A DNA stretch of 25,410 nt. Origin: JBFLYE01 sp040756715 [NCBI: bacterium]. GTDB lineage: Bacteria > UBA9089 > UBA9088. Positions 1 through 6,727 of this stretch are shown in pieces. Position 1 is the stretch's first letter. Each line of letters starts with the position of its first letter. The position numbers and the translations under genes are program-made. The DNA is taken from NCBI GenBank assembly GCA_040756715.1, contig JBFLYE010000035.1:1-25410 (forward strand). The letters are read 5' to 3'. The notes under the pieces were generated by a model. It made no database searches, was not told the origin of the DNA, and worked only from the letters and a program-made list of their open reading frames with translations.

Positions 1-4
1 TTAA

Positions 5-127
5 GTTTTATAAAATTTTTTCCCTTTTAATTCAAAATTCAACATTCAAAATTCATAATTTTATAAAGTTTTCCTTAAGATTATCTAAACCCATACATTT
101 TGTAAAGCGTTATGGAATTAACTATAA
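5..127 (+). repeat. Terminal dispersed repeat, left copy
   Basis: These 123 bases are the reverse complement of 25288-25410 with a single mismatch (ctaaacCcat here, ctaaacAcat there). The unit contains AATTC-rich simple repeats, a TIR-like CTAAACCCATAC at 85-96, and the outer segment GCGTTATGGAATTAACTATA, which also occurs at 3165-3190 in the opposite orientation. The rest of 1-203 holds no gene. TTGTAA (100-105), a 17-base spacer and TATAAA (123-128) form a weak promoter-like pair that could serve the gene at 204, which would make it a repeat-borne promoter. Most likely this is a high-copy repeat at which the contig ends. Confidence 0.9.
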
Positions 128-203
128 ATCCCATACACTATAAACTTTATAACGCAATGAAGCTATCCATTATCAGAAGGCCCTCCTCATTTAAAGGTAG
201 ATA

Positions 204-1250
204 TTGCTGCCTTTCTTTATGTCCAAAATGATTAGAGCTACTAGGCTTCTTACCGGCTCTTTTCTAGCAATCCTTCCCTCAAAAATATCAGTTTGGAACC
301 TAACCAGAAAATGCAATCTTTCTTGCAAGCATTGCTATATTGATGCAGGGGAAAATAAAGGGGATGAATTAAGCAAGGAGGAAGCTTTTTATGTTATAGA
401 TGAATTAGCATCTTTGGATTTTAAGGTCTTGCTTTTCTCAGGTGGAGAACCTTTGCTTTATAATTACCTATTTGAGCTTAATACCTATGCAAAAAACAAA
501 GGGATAAAAACCTGCCTTTCCTCAAATGGCTCTCTAATTACCGAGGAGATTGCCATTAAAATAAAAGATGGAGGCTTTGAATATGTTGGAATAAGTATTG
601 ATGGAATAAAAGAAACACACGATAGATTTAGGGGAATTTCTGGTTCATTTGATAAAGCCTTGCAGGGACTGCGAATTTTAAAGAAGCAGGGTGTAAAGAG
701 GGGAATAAGATTTACCTTGACTAAAGAAAATATAGATGAGCTACCAAATGTAATTGGGTTTGCAGAAAATGAGGGAATAGAACGATTCTGCCTCTATCAC
801 CTGATTTATACGGGAAGGGGAAAAGAAGGGATGGATGTGGGAAAAGAAGAGAGAATTAAGGCAATAGAATACCTTATCAAAAGAATAGAAAAGGGGATTA
901 AAATGGAGATATTAACCGTTGCCAACCCTTGTGATGGAATATATCTTTTGAAAAAGAAGCCAGAAATAAAGATAGACAATGGTTGCCAGGCAGGAGAAAG
1001 GATTATAAATATTTCTCCCGAGGGAAATATCTATCCCTGCCAATTTTTTAAAAAATCATTGGGAAATATTAGGGAGAAATCCCTTAAGGAGATTTTAAAA
1101 AATCCATTTTTGGGAAAGCTTAAAAATAGGGAAAATCTTAAAGGCAGGTGCGGAAAATGTGTCTATAAGGAGACCTGTGGTGGCTGTAGGGTAAGGGCTT
1201 ATGCAACAACATCTGATTACTTTGGAGAAGACTTAAGCTGTTATGTTTAA
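204..1250 (+). CDS. Radical SAM/SPASM domain protein
   Basis: Radical SAM enzyme of 348 residues. The SAM-binding [4Fe-4S] site is CNLSCKHC, with C37, C41 and C44, directly after a VWNLTRKC strand. GGEP follows as the SAM-contacting motif. The C-terminus is a SPASM-type cysteine cluster for extra iron-sulfur clusters: a Cys in GCQAGERI, PCQFF, then CGKC, CGGC and a final Cys three residues from the end. The N-terminal MIRATRLLTG and the overall layout resemble the AhbC/AhbD/NirJ branch (heme-type or peptide modification), but I cannot assign a substrate. The start is a TTG preceded by AAAGGT; in-frame ATGs at 219 and 228 are alternatives. It is followed on the same strand by a RACo-like ferredoxin. 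Family confidence is high, specific function unknown. Confidence 0.88.
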   Translation: MLPFFMSKMIRATRLLTGSFLAILPSKISVWNLTRKCNLSCKHCYIDAGENKGDELSKEEAFYVIDELASLDFKVLLFSGGEPLLYNYLFELNTYAKNKGIKTCLSSNGSLITEEIAIKIKDGGFEYVGISIDGIKETHDRFRGISGSFDKALQGLRILKKQGVKRGIRFTLTKENIDELPNVIGFAENEGIERFCLYHLIYTGRGKEGMDVGKEERIKAIEYLIKRIEKGIKMEILTVANPCDGIYLLKKKPEIKIDNGCQAGERIINISPEGNIYPCQFFKKSLGNIREKSLKEILKNPFLGKLKNRENLKGRCGKCVYKETCGGCRVRAYATTSDYFGEDLSCYV

Positions 1251-1255
1251 AAACC

Positions 1256-1284
1256 TTGCATAGAAATCTTATGTGCTTTACAAT
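1256..1284 (+). promoter_or_regulatory. Candidate sigma-70 promoter of the RACo-like gene
   Basis: TTGCAT (1256-1261) and TACAAT (1279-1284) are separated by 17 bases, and the ATG at 1307 lies 22 bases downstream. It would let the ferredoxin gene be expressed independently of the radical SAM gene. No good Shine-Dalgarno sequence is seen in the short leader. Confidence 0.45.
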
Positions 1285-1306
1285 ATTTGCCGATGATTCT
1301 TAAAGA

Positions 1307-3154
1307 ATGTTTAAAATTACCTTTGAGCCATCAAAAAGGGGGATAGAGATAGATGAGAAAGAGACAATTCTTTCCGCAATAACAAAATCATCTTTATTTA
1401 TCCCAGCAGGGTGTGGTGGTCTTGGAACCTGTGGAAAATGTAGGGTTATCCTTGAGGAAGGAAGTGTTTTTCCCGAAGCAAAAAAAGGTGATTTTATCCT
1501 TGCCTGCCAGGTAAAACCAAAATCAGAGCTTAAAATAAGAATTCCAGAGTTTTCTCCTATATTAGACAAAAATGTTTTAAAAAATGGCTTTTTATTTCAA
1601 GATCCAACCCTTATCCAGAAATTCAATCTTTCTCCTTTAATTGAAAAGAGATACATTGAGCTTGCTCCTCCCACAAAGGATGACAATATTGATGATGTAG
1701 GAAGGATAAAGAAAGGCCTTGGCTTAGATTATGAAATTTCATTTGATTGCTTAAAAACCATTTCAAAAGAATTGAGGAAGGATAATTTTAAAATAACAGC
1801 AACTATGAGGGATAAAGAGATAATTAGAATAGAGGGAGGGGATAGAGAAAAAAGCCATTATGCCTTATCTTTTGACATTGGAACAACCTCTGTCTATGGA
1901 AGGCTTCTTGATTTAAGGAATAAAAGTGTTCTTGCCGAAGCTTCAGATTATAACAAACAAATTATCTACGGCGATGATGTTATCACAAGGATTATTTATT
2001 CACAAAAGAATGATGGGCTTTACGCTCTCCAAAGCAAGGTTGTTGAAACAATGGAAGGAATAATCAATGAGCTTCTTTATGAGACAAAAATAGAGAAAGA
2101 TGAGATTTCTTACATTGTCTGTGCTGGAAATACAACAATGACACATTTATTGCTTGGCATAGACCCAAAGTACATAAGGGAAGAGCCTTATGTTCCAGCA
2201 TTTGCAAGCTCTATTCCAATTGAGGCAGAATCTATTGGCCTTAAATTTAGCTCTTCAGCCCTTCTTTATACCATTCCCCTTGTTTCTTCATACATTGGAG
2301 GTGATATAACCGGAGGCATTGTTGCCTGCGGTATTGCAAAATCCCCTCTTCTTACCCTCTATGTTGATTTAGGAACAAATGGCGAGATTGTTTTGGGAAA
2401 TTCTGATTTTCTCCTTTCAGCTTCCACATCAGCAGGTCCTGCCTTTGAGGGAGGAGGAATTAAATGTGGAATGAGGGCACAAAGGGGAGCAATTGATGAG
2501 ATTGTAATAGATAGAATGGGAGAGCCTGAAATTACTACCATTGGAGGGATAAAGCCAAGGGGAATATGTGGGGCAGGCATTATTGAGATATTAGCCCAGA
2601 TGCTTTTTTCTGGAATAATAAACCAAAAGGGTAAGTTTTCGCCAAAAATAGAAAATAAAAGGATAAGGGAGAAGGAATATGTTATTGCCAATGCTTTTGA
2701 AACATTAAACAATGAGGAGCTTGTAATCACAGAGGCTGATATTGATAACATAATGAGGGCAAAGGCGGCAATATTTGCGGGAATATCTGTTCTTCTTAAA
2801 ACAGCAGGGATGAAGCCAAATAATATTGAAAGGGTGATCATTGCAGGAAATCTTGGCTCTCACATTATTCCAGAAAAAGCAATTCAAATTGGCTTATTTC
2901 CCGAGATACCTTTGGATAGATTCCATTTCTTTGGAAATGGCTCTTTAATTGGAGCAACCCTTATGGCTTTTTCAAAAGAGATAATGGAGGAGATAGAGAA
3001 AACGGCAAATTCCATTACCAATATAGAGCTTTCCAATTCTTCTGATTTTATGAATGAATACATTGCCTCTCTGTTTATTCCACATACAGAGAGAGAGAAA
3101 TTCCCGAAGACCTGGGAGAAAATAAAGGAATTGGTATTTACTTCCCTTCGGTAA
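1307..3154 (+). CDS. RamA/RACo-like corrinoid activation ferredoxin (ASKHA domain, DUF4445)
   Basis: Protein of 615 residues with the architecture of reductive activators of corrinoid proteins. These use ATP to push an electron onto the Co(II) form of a methyl-transferring corrinoid protein. The N-terminal plant-type 2Fe-2S domain has C36-x5-C42-x2-C45-x21-C67 (CGGLGTCGKC motif). After a linker comes an actin-like ATPase fold: phosphate-binding DIGTTS near residue 190, AGNTTMTHLLLG in the middle, VDLGTNGEI, and IIAGNLGS near the C-terminus. Length matches the family (about 600-650). Which corrinoid system it serves is not visible here, since no corrinoid protein or methyltransferase is encoded in the window. 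The cooC-like gene at 19107 makes a CODH/ACS corrinoid protein a reasonable guess. Confidence 0.88.
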   Translation: MFKITFEPSKRGIEIDEKETILSAITKSSLFIPAGCGGLGTCGKCRVILEEGSVFPEAKKGDFILACQVKPKSELKIRIPEFSPILDKNVLKNGFLFQDPTLIQKFNLSPLIEKRYIELAPPTKDDNIDDVGRIKKGLGLDYEISFDCLKTISKELRKDNFKITATMRDKEIIRIEGGDREKSHYALSFDIGTTSVYGRLLDLRNKSVLAEASDYNKQIIYGDDVITRIIYSQKNDGLYALQSKVVETMEGIINELLYETKIEKDEISYIVCAGNTTMTHLLLGIDPKYIREEPYVPAFASSIPIEAESIGLKFSSSALLYTIPLVSSYIGGDITGGIVACGIAKSPLLTLYVDLGTNGEIVLGNSDFLLSASTSAGPAFEGGGIKCGMRAQRGAIDEIVIDRMGEPEITTIGGIKPRGICGAGIIEILAQMLFSGIINQKGKFSPKIENKRIREKEYVIANAFETLNNEELVITEADIDNIMRAKAAIFAGISVLLKTAGMKPNNIERVIIAGNLGSHIIPEKAIQIGLFPEIPLDRFHFFGNGSLIGATLMAFSKEIMEEIEKTANSITNIELSNSSDFMNEYIASLFIPHTEREKFPKTWEKIKELVFTSLR

Positions 3155-3164
3155 GAGAACTATA

Positions 3165-3280
3165 GTTAATTCCATAACGCTTTATAAAATTTTGAATTAA
3201 AAGGGGAAAAATTTTATAAAACTTCCCCTTTTCAATTCAAAATTTAGAATTCAAAATTTCTTAAACAGCTAAACACATAC
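3165..3280. repeat. Dispersed repeat, internal relative of the terminal repeats
   Basis: It shares TATAGTTAATTCCATAACG and the AAAAGGGGAAAAATTTTA body with both window ends. It ends at 3280 with CAGCTAAACACATAC, the terminal motif of the MITE-like elements at 18738 and 25071. Compared with the window ends, it lacks about 39 bases between two CTTTA copies, the stretch that there carries the opposite GTATGTGTTTAG end. It therefore looks like an element that lost one end by recombination between short direct repeats. It fills the gap between two convergent genes. Confidence 0.8.
3194..3238. terminator. Hairpin between convergent genes, possible bidirectional terminator
   Basis: GAATTAAAAGGGGAA (3194-3208) pairs with TTCCCCTTTTCAATTC (3223-3238) around a 14-base AT-rich loop, giving a stem of about 14 pairs with a small imperfection. 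A- and T-runs flank the core on both sides. It sits between the RACo-like gene (+, ends 3154) and asd (-, ends 3304), as expected for a bidirectional terminator. It is supplied by the dispersed repeat rather than being unique sequence. Confidence 0.5.
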
Positions 3281-3303
3281 TTTTTTAAGTATAAATTCGC
3301 GAT

Positions 3304-4290
3304 TTACAATTTCTCTGCTATCTGGATAGCGTTTAAGGCTGCACCCTTAAGAAGTTGGTCTCCTACAACCCATAGCCATATTCCATTTTTAATTGTCCTG
3401 TCCTTTCTTATTCTTCCTACAAATACAGGAAATTTCTCTGATGCATCTACGGGCATTGGCCATCTATTTTTTTCCCTCTCCTCCAATATCTCAACTCCGG
3501 AAGCATTCTCAAGGATTTTATAAATGTCATCAATATTTGCCTCTTTGGAAAGCTCAATGTTTATTGCTAAAGAATGTGCCCTTAAAATGGGAACCCTAAC
3601 ACAGGTTATGGTTATATTAAAGCTTGAATCATGAAAAATCTTTCTTGTCTCCTGAATTACCTTATTCTCCTCCTCGCAATAGCCATCATCTTGCATTGGG
3701 CTGTTGTGGGGAAATAGATTGAATGCATATTGAAATGGAAATACCCTCCTCTCATAAGGCTTATTTGTAAGGATTGCCATTGTCTCCTCCTTAAGCTCTA
3801 ACATTGCAGAATATCCTGCACCAGATGCAGCCTGGTATGAGCAAGAAACAATCCTCGCTACCCCATATTTCTTATGTATTGGCCATACAGGAAGGCTTAA
3901 AATAATGGTTGTGCAATTTGGGTTAGCAATTATCCCTTTGTGCGATGCTAGATCCTCTGGATTTATCTCAGGAATAACCAAAGGAACATCGGGTTCCATC
4001 CTAAATGCCGATGAATTATCAATCACAATGCAGCCAGAGGAGACAGCATAATGAGCAAATTCTTTGGAAATTTTAGAGCCTGCAGAAAAAAGGGCAATAT
4101 CTATTCCTTCAAAGGAATCCCTTTCTAATTTTCTAACCTCAATTTTATCTTTTTTGAATTCTATTGTTTTCCCAGCAGACCTTTCTGATGCCAATAAAAC
4201 AAGGGAATCTAATGGAAACGCCCTTTTTTCAAGAACCTTTACCATTTCCATCCCAACCGCGCCCGTTGCTCCAACCACAGCTACCTTCAT
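3304..4290 (-). CDS. asd: Aspartate-semialdehyde dehydrogenase
   Basis: NADPH-dependent reduction of aspartyl-4-phosphate to aspartate semialdehyde, the branch point to lysine/diaminopimelate, threonine and methionine. The 328-residue protein has the N-terminal Rossmann motif GATGAVG (residues 7-13), the catalytic cysteine C126 in ANPNCTT, SYQAASGAGYSAM after it, and the catalytic R237/H239 pair in PILRAHS. Length is typical of the bacterial family. It is transcribed alone, or at the far end of the preceding minus-strand run. A TAAAAT box (4297-4302, minus strand) lies 6 bases before the ATG, but no matching -35 box is clear. No Shine-Dalgarno sequence is visible. Confidence 0.96.
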   Translation of the reverse strand: MKVAVVGATGAVGMEMVKVLEKRAFPLDSLVLLASERSAGKTIEFKKDKIEVRKLERDSFEGIDIALFSAGSKISKEFAHYAVSSGCIVIDNSSAFRMEPDVPLVIPEINPEDLASHKGIIANPNCTTIILSLPVWPIHKKYGVARIVSCSYQAASGAGYSAMLELKEETMAILTNKPYERRVFPFQYAFNLFPHNSPMQDDGYCEEENKVIQETRKIFHDSSFNITITCVRVPILRAHSLAINIELSKEANIDDIYKILENASGVEILEEREKNRWPMPVDASEKFPVFVGRIRKDRTIKNGIWLWVVGDQLLKGAALNAIQIAEKL

Positions 4291-4303
4291 AAAAAGATTT
4301 TAC

Positions 4304-4351
4304 AAGATTTAAGAGCAAAAATTCCTAAATCCTTAAATTTCTAAATTCCTC
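4304..4351. repeat. Degenerate AATTC-type simple repeat
   Basis: On the minus strand the region upstream of asd is a run of near-identical units (GGAATTTA, GAAATTTAA, GGATTTA, GGAATTT). It resembles the AATTC/AAATTC repeats at the window ends and at 22226-22320. No gene lies in 4291-4470. That interval holds this repeat, two tRNA-Gln 3'-end fragments and AT-rich filler. Confidence 0.55.
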
Positions 4352-4391
4352 CTGGGGTGCTCTGGATTCTCCCCCAGAATTTTCTAAGGCT
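4352..4391 (-). other. Degraded tRNA-Gln 3'-end echo plus AGCCTTAGAAAAT motif
   Basis: Read on the minus strand, this stretch is AGCCTTAGAAAAT (4379-4391) followed by a degenerate copy of the T-arm and acceptor of the tRNA-Gln just upstream. It shares GAATCC and GCACCCCAG with the intact tRNA. The same arrangement follows tRNA-Trp at 22321-22363. It looks like the distal attachment site left by an element that inserted at the tRNA 3' end. Confidence 0.55.
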
Positions 4392-4452
4392 CAAAAGATC
4401 GCCAACCCCTTTTTGTCAACAAAATAATAAAATAGAACCGTCCCGTTTTTTG

Positions 4453-4463
4453 CTGGGGTGCCA
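4453..4463 (-). repeat. Short direct repeat of the tRNA-Gln 3' terminus
   Basis: CTGGGGTGCCA occurs here and again at 4471-4481, where it is the acceptor end of tRNA-Gln on the opposite strand. The copies start 18 bases apart. With the longer fragment at 4352 this gives three copies of CTGGGGTGC within 130 bases. Confidence 0.7.
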
Positions 4464-4470
4464 TATTTCA

Positions 4471-4542
4471 CTGGGGTGCCAGGATTCGAACCTGGGAATA
4501 GCAGATCCAAAGTCTGCTGACTTACCGCTTGTCGACACCCCA
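4471..4542 (-). tRNA. trnQ: tRNA-Gln (anticodon UUG)
   Basis: A 72-base cloverleaf read from the minus strand. The acceptor stem is TGGGGTG/CACCCCA with discriminator G. The D-arm is GAC/GTC around AAGCGGTAA. The anticodon stem GCAGA/TCTGC encloses the loop CTTTGGA, giving anticodon TTG. The T-arm CCAGG/CCTGG encloses TTCGAAT. The terminal CCA is not encoded. It lies 18 bases downstream of the tsaE stop on the same strand, so it is probably cotranscribed. Echoes of its 3' end lie just downstream at 4453 and 4352. Confidence 0.96.
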
Positions 4543-4560
4543 TACAAAATTTATATTTTA

Positions 4561-5064
4561 TCATCCCCTTATGTTTTTCACAAGCTCAATATAATGTTTG
4601 CCCTTGGGAAGGAATAATATTTTACGCCTATTTGTATCTATCTGGTGCTCTGGTCTTCTGGTGCTAGTAGGATGCTCTTCTACATGGCTTATACTTATCT
4701 TAAGGTATTCCTCGGGAAGAAAAGAAACTGCCTTTTCTCCCCATTCAATTACAGAGATACCATTAGAAAACAAAAAATCATCAAAGCCAATATCCTCATT
4801 TTCGGCTATCCTATAGAGGTCAAAATGGTAAAGGGGCATTTTCCCTTTATAAATGTTTAGCAAAAAAAAGCTTGGAGAATTAACAGGTTCCTTTATAGAA
4901 AGCCCCCTTGCTATCCCCTGGATAAATGTTGTCTTTCCAGAACCAAGCTTACCAATTAAAGAGATTACATCCCCCGTGGCAAGAAGAAGAGAAAGCCTTT
5001 CTCCTAAATCCATTGTTTGTGAGGAAGAATGGGTAATTACCTCAAATTTCTCTAAAATGCTCAT
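4561..5064 (-). CDS. tsaE: tRNA threonylcarbamoyladenosine biosynthesis ATPase TsaE
   Basis: P-loop ATPase partner of TsaB and TsaD in making t6A37 on ANN-decoding tRNAs. The Walker A motif GKLGSGKTT is at residues 38-46, followed by SPSFFLLNIY, LYHFDLYRI, and ISVIEWGEKA near residue 110, all typical of TsaE. I chose the ATG at 5064 (MSILEKFEV, 167 residues), preceded by a purine-rich GAAGGGCT. Longer in-frame starts at 5091 and 5112 would extend further into thiL, and even this start overlaps thiL by 23 bases. Oddity: residues about 131-146 (HPTSTRRPEHQIDTNR) interrupt the final strands and come from a CTGGTGCT-type simple repeat at 4641-4670. Still in frame, so probably functional. Confidence 0.93.
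   Translation of the reverse strand: MSILEKFEVITHSSSQTMDLGERLSLLLATGDVISLIGKLGSGKTTFIQGIARGLSIKEPVNSPSFFLLNIYKGKMPLYHFDLYRIAENEDIGFDDFLFSNGISVIEWGEKAVSFLPEEYLKISISHVEEHPTSTRRPEHQIDTNRRKILFLPKGKHYIELVKNIRG
4641..4670. repeat. CTGGTGCT simple repeat inside tsaE
   Basis: Units TCTGGTGCTC, TGGTCT and TCTGGTGCTAG repeat in tandem. They encode the arginine/proline-rich insert near the TsaE C-terminus, where the family normally has a short loop. The composition differs from the surrounding coding sequence, and the repeat keeps the reading frame. Confidence 0.6.
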
Positions 5065-5917
5065 AGCCCTTCGCCTCAATTTTTTCTCCATCAAGAAATA
5101 CCCCTTTTTCATCTACAACCTCACCAATTATGGTGGCAAATTTAGGAAAGGGTGTTTGGGAGGGAAAGGTGAACAAAAGCTCATAGTCATCGCTATAAAT
5201 GACATCATCAAAGCTTGCTCCCTCCTCAATGGGAATTATATCTTTTTTAATAGACATCCCATTATTGCTTGATGTAGAAAGATGGTATAAATCCAAAATC
5301 AGCCCATCAGATATATCAATCATTGATGTTGCAATATCTTTCAAAATCAAACCCTCCTTTATCCTTGGGGTGGGCATAAGATAACGCTTTTTTAAATTTT
5401 CAAACCCTTGCAACCCCTTCTTTAATACCTCTAGCCCCTTTTTTGCACCACCAAGCCTTCCGGTTACACCTATTAGATCACCTGGTTTAGAGCCAGACCT
5501 TGCAATGGGATTTTCTGCACTTCCCAAAATACTTACTGTAATAATAAGTTTCTCAGATTCTATTGTATCGCCACCTACTATTTTCATATCAAACCCTGCT
5601 GCTATATCTTTCATTCCAGCATAAATCTTAAAAATTGCAGAAAGCTCATAATCTCCTGGAACCCCTAAGGCTATTAAGCAATACAAAGGATTCCCTCCCA
5701 TTGCTGCAATATCTGAAATACAAGATGCACAAGAGCGATAACCTATCTCGTAAAATGATGAGAGGCTTGTTAAAAAATGTCTCCCCTCAACTGATGTATC
5801 GCAACAAAAAAGTAGGCCTTTGTCTTTCTGGGGAATAATATAGGCATCCTCGCCTATGGGAAGGGTTTTTTTAAGGTTTTCAAGAAGGCAAAATTCGCCT
5901 ATTTTAGAAAGCCTCAT
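5042..5917 (-). CDS. thiL: Thiamine-monophosphate kinase
   Basis: ATP-dependent phosphorylation of thiamine monophosphate to thiamine diphosphate, the last step of cofactor synthesis. The 291-residue protein follows the ThiL pattern: N-terminal GEDAYII (normally GDDA), the CDTSVEGRHF metal/substrate block, SCISDIAAMGG, VGGDTIES, GRLGGAKKGLEVL, and the late ISDGLILDL motif with DDYELLFT after it. It is embedded in a minus-strand run: its ATG overlaps the TGA of the DUF151 gene (ATGA), and its 3' end overlaps tsaE. The thiL-tsaE pairing with overlapping ends suggests translational coupling. No other thiamine gene is in the window. Confidence 0.95.
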   Translation of the reverse strand: MRLSKIGEFCLLENLKKTLPIGEDAYIIPQKDKGLLFCCDTSVEGRHFLTSLSSFYEIGYRSCASCISDIAAMGGNPLYCLIALGVPGDYELSAIFKIYAGMKDIAAGFDMKIVGGDTIESEKLIITVSILGSAENPIARSGSKPGDLIGVTGRLGGAKKGLEVLKKGLQGFENLKKRYLMPTPRIKEGLILKDIATSMIDISDGLILDLYHLSTSSNNGMSIKKDIIPIEEGASFDDVIYSDDYELLFTFPSQTPFPKFATIIGEVVDEKGVFLDGEKIEAKGYEHFREI

Positions 5918-6381
5918 AAAAAATCAGAGGGATTTAGGTTTTTAAGCTCTTCTTTAAACCTTAAAACCTCCTCATCACTAATAGGTGTTTGCTTAAAAGA
6001 ATTTATAAACTTTATAGATTTGTCTACAAATATAGGAGAATTTGTCCGCAAAGCCAGGGCTATTCCATCTGATGGCCTTGAATCAATCTCTATAAAACCT
6101 CCATTCTTGGAAACAATAAGCTTTGCATAGTATGTATTATCTGAAATATGGGTGATGATTACACGCTTAAGCTCTCCACCAAGGTTTATAAGAATATCCT
6201 TAAGGAGGTCGTGGGTCATTGGTCTTGGTGTCATTATTCCCTCTAAGGCAAAGAGTATTGATTGTGCTTCAAGCAGACCAACCCATATAGGAAGCTCTCT
6301 TTCCTCTTTATCCTTCAGGATAATAATGGGCATATTGGTTATACTATCCAATGCTACACCAGAGACAGACACCTCAACCAT
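5914..6381 (-). CDS. Bifunctional nuclease (BFN/DUF151) domain protein
   Basis: A 155-residue single-domain protein of the DUF151 family. Recognisable blocks are the opening VSGVALDSITNMPIIILKD, LPIWVGLLEAQSI with a helix after it, the RPMTHDLLKDIL helix, and the IDSRPSDGIALALR block that is the family's most conserved stretch. Plant members were described as bifunctional RNase/DNase. Bacterial members are widespread and mostly unstudied, so nuclease activity here is inferred only. It overlaps the response-regulator gene upstream by 8 bases and thiL downstream by 4, so it is clearly translated within the operon. Confidence 0.9.
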   Translation of the reverse strand: MVEVSVSGVALDSITNMPIIILKDKEERELPIWVGLLEAQSILFALEGIMTPRPMTHDLLKDILINLGGELKRVIITHISDNTYYAKLIVSKNGGFIEIDSRPSDGIALALRTNSPIFVDKSIKFINSFKQTPISDEEVLRFKEELKNLNPSDFL

Positions 6382-6727
6382 TTTTAAGAACCTCCTCTAT
6401 TCTATTTGTAAATCCCTTTGGGTCAAATGGCTTTAAAAAGAACCTTTTTGTGCTAACAAGCTCCTTGGGAACATCATTTTCATTTACTATTCCAGAGACA
6501 ATAACAAACTTTGTCTTATCCTTTAGCCTCTCATAAATCTCCAAGCCACTTAATTTTGGCATTTTTACATCGCAGATTACTAGCTCTGGTTTTTCTTCTT
6601 CGAATATCCTAATACACGATTCTCCATCATTCGCTAGAATTACCTCAAAATTAGCCAATTCAAGGATAAGCTTTAAGAATAACCTTATCTCATCTTCGTC
6701 CTCTGCTACAAGAATCTTTTTTTTCAT
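6374..6727 (-). CDS. Single-domain response regulator (CheY-like receiver)
   Basis: A 117-residue receiver domain with no output domain. The acidic pocket is E9/D10, the phosphoacceptor is D53 in LVICDVKMP, the switch serine is S78 in FVIVSG, and the conserved lysine is K99 in FLKPF. All needed residues are present. No histidine kinase is encoded nearby, so partner and output are unknown. It could act by protein-protein contact, as CheY or Spo0F do. Its ATG shares one base with the stop of the upstream PorV-like gene (TAATG), and it overlaps the DUF151 gene downstream. Confidence 0.93.
   Translation of the reverse strand: MKKKILVAEDEDEIRLFLKLILELANFEVILANDGESCIRIFEEEKPELVICDVKMPKLSGLEIYERLKDKTKFVIVSGIVNENDVPKELVSTKRFFLKPFDPKGFTNRIEEVLKNG

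Noticed and set aside
2359-2841. 160-codon minus-strand ORF
   Set aside because: Antisense shadow of the RACo-like gene, whose motifs are continuous in the other frame.
4357-4617. 86-codon plus-strand ORF
   Set aside because: It runs through the tRNA-Gln gene and into tsaE in antisense; the peptide is the translation of a tRNA.
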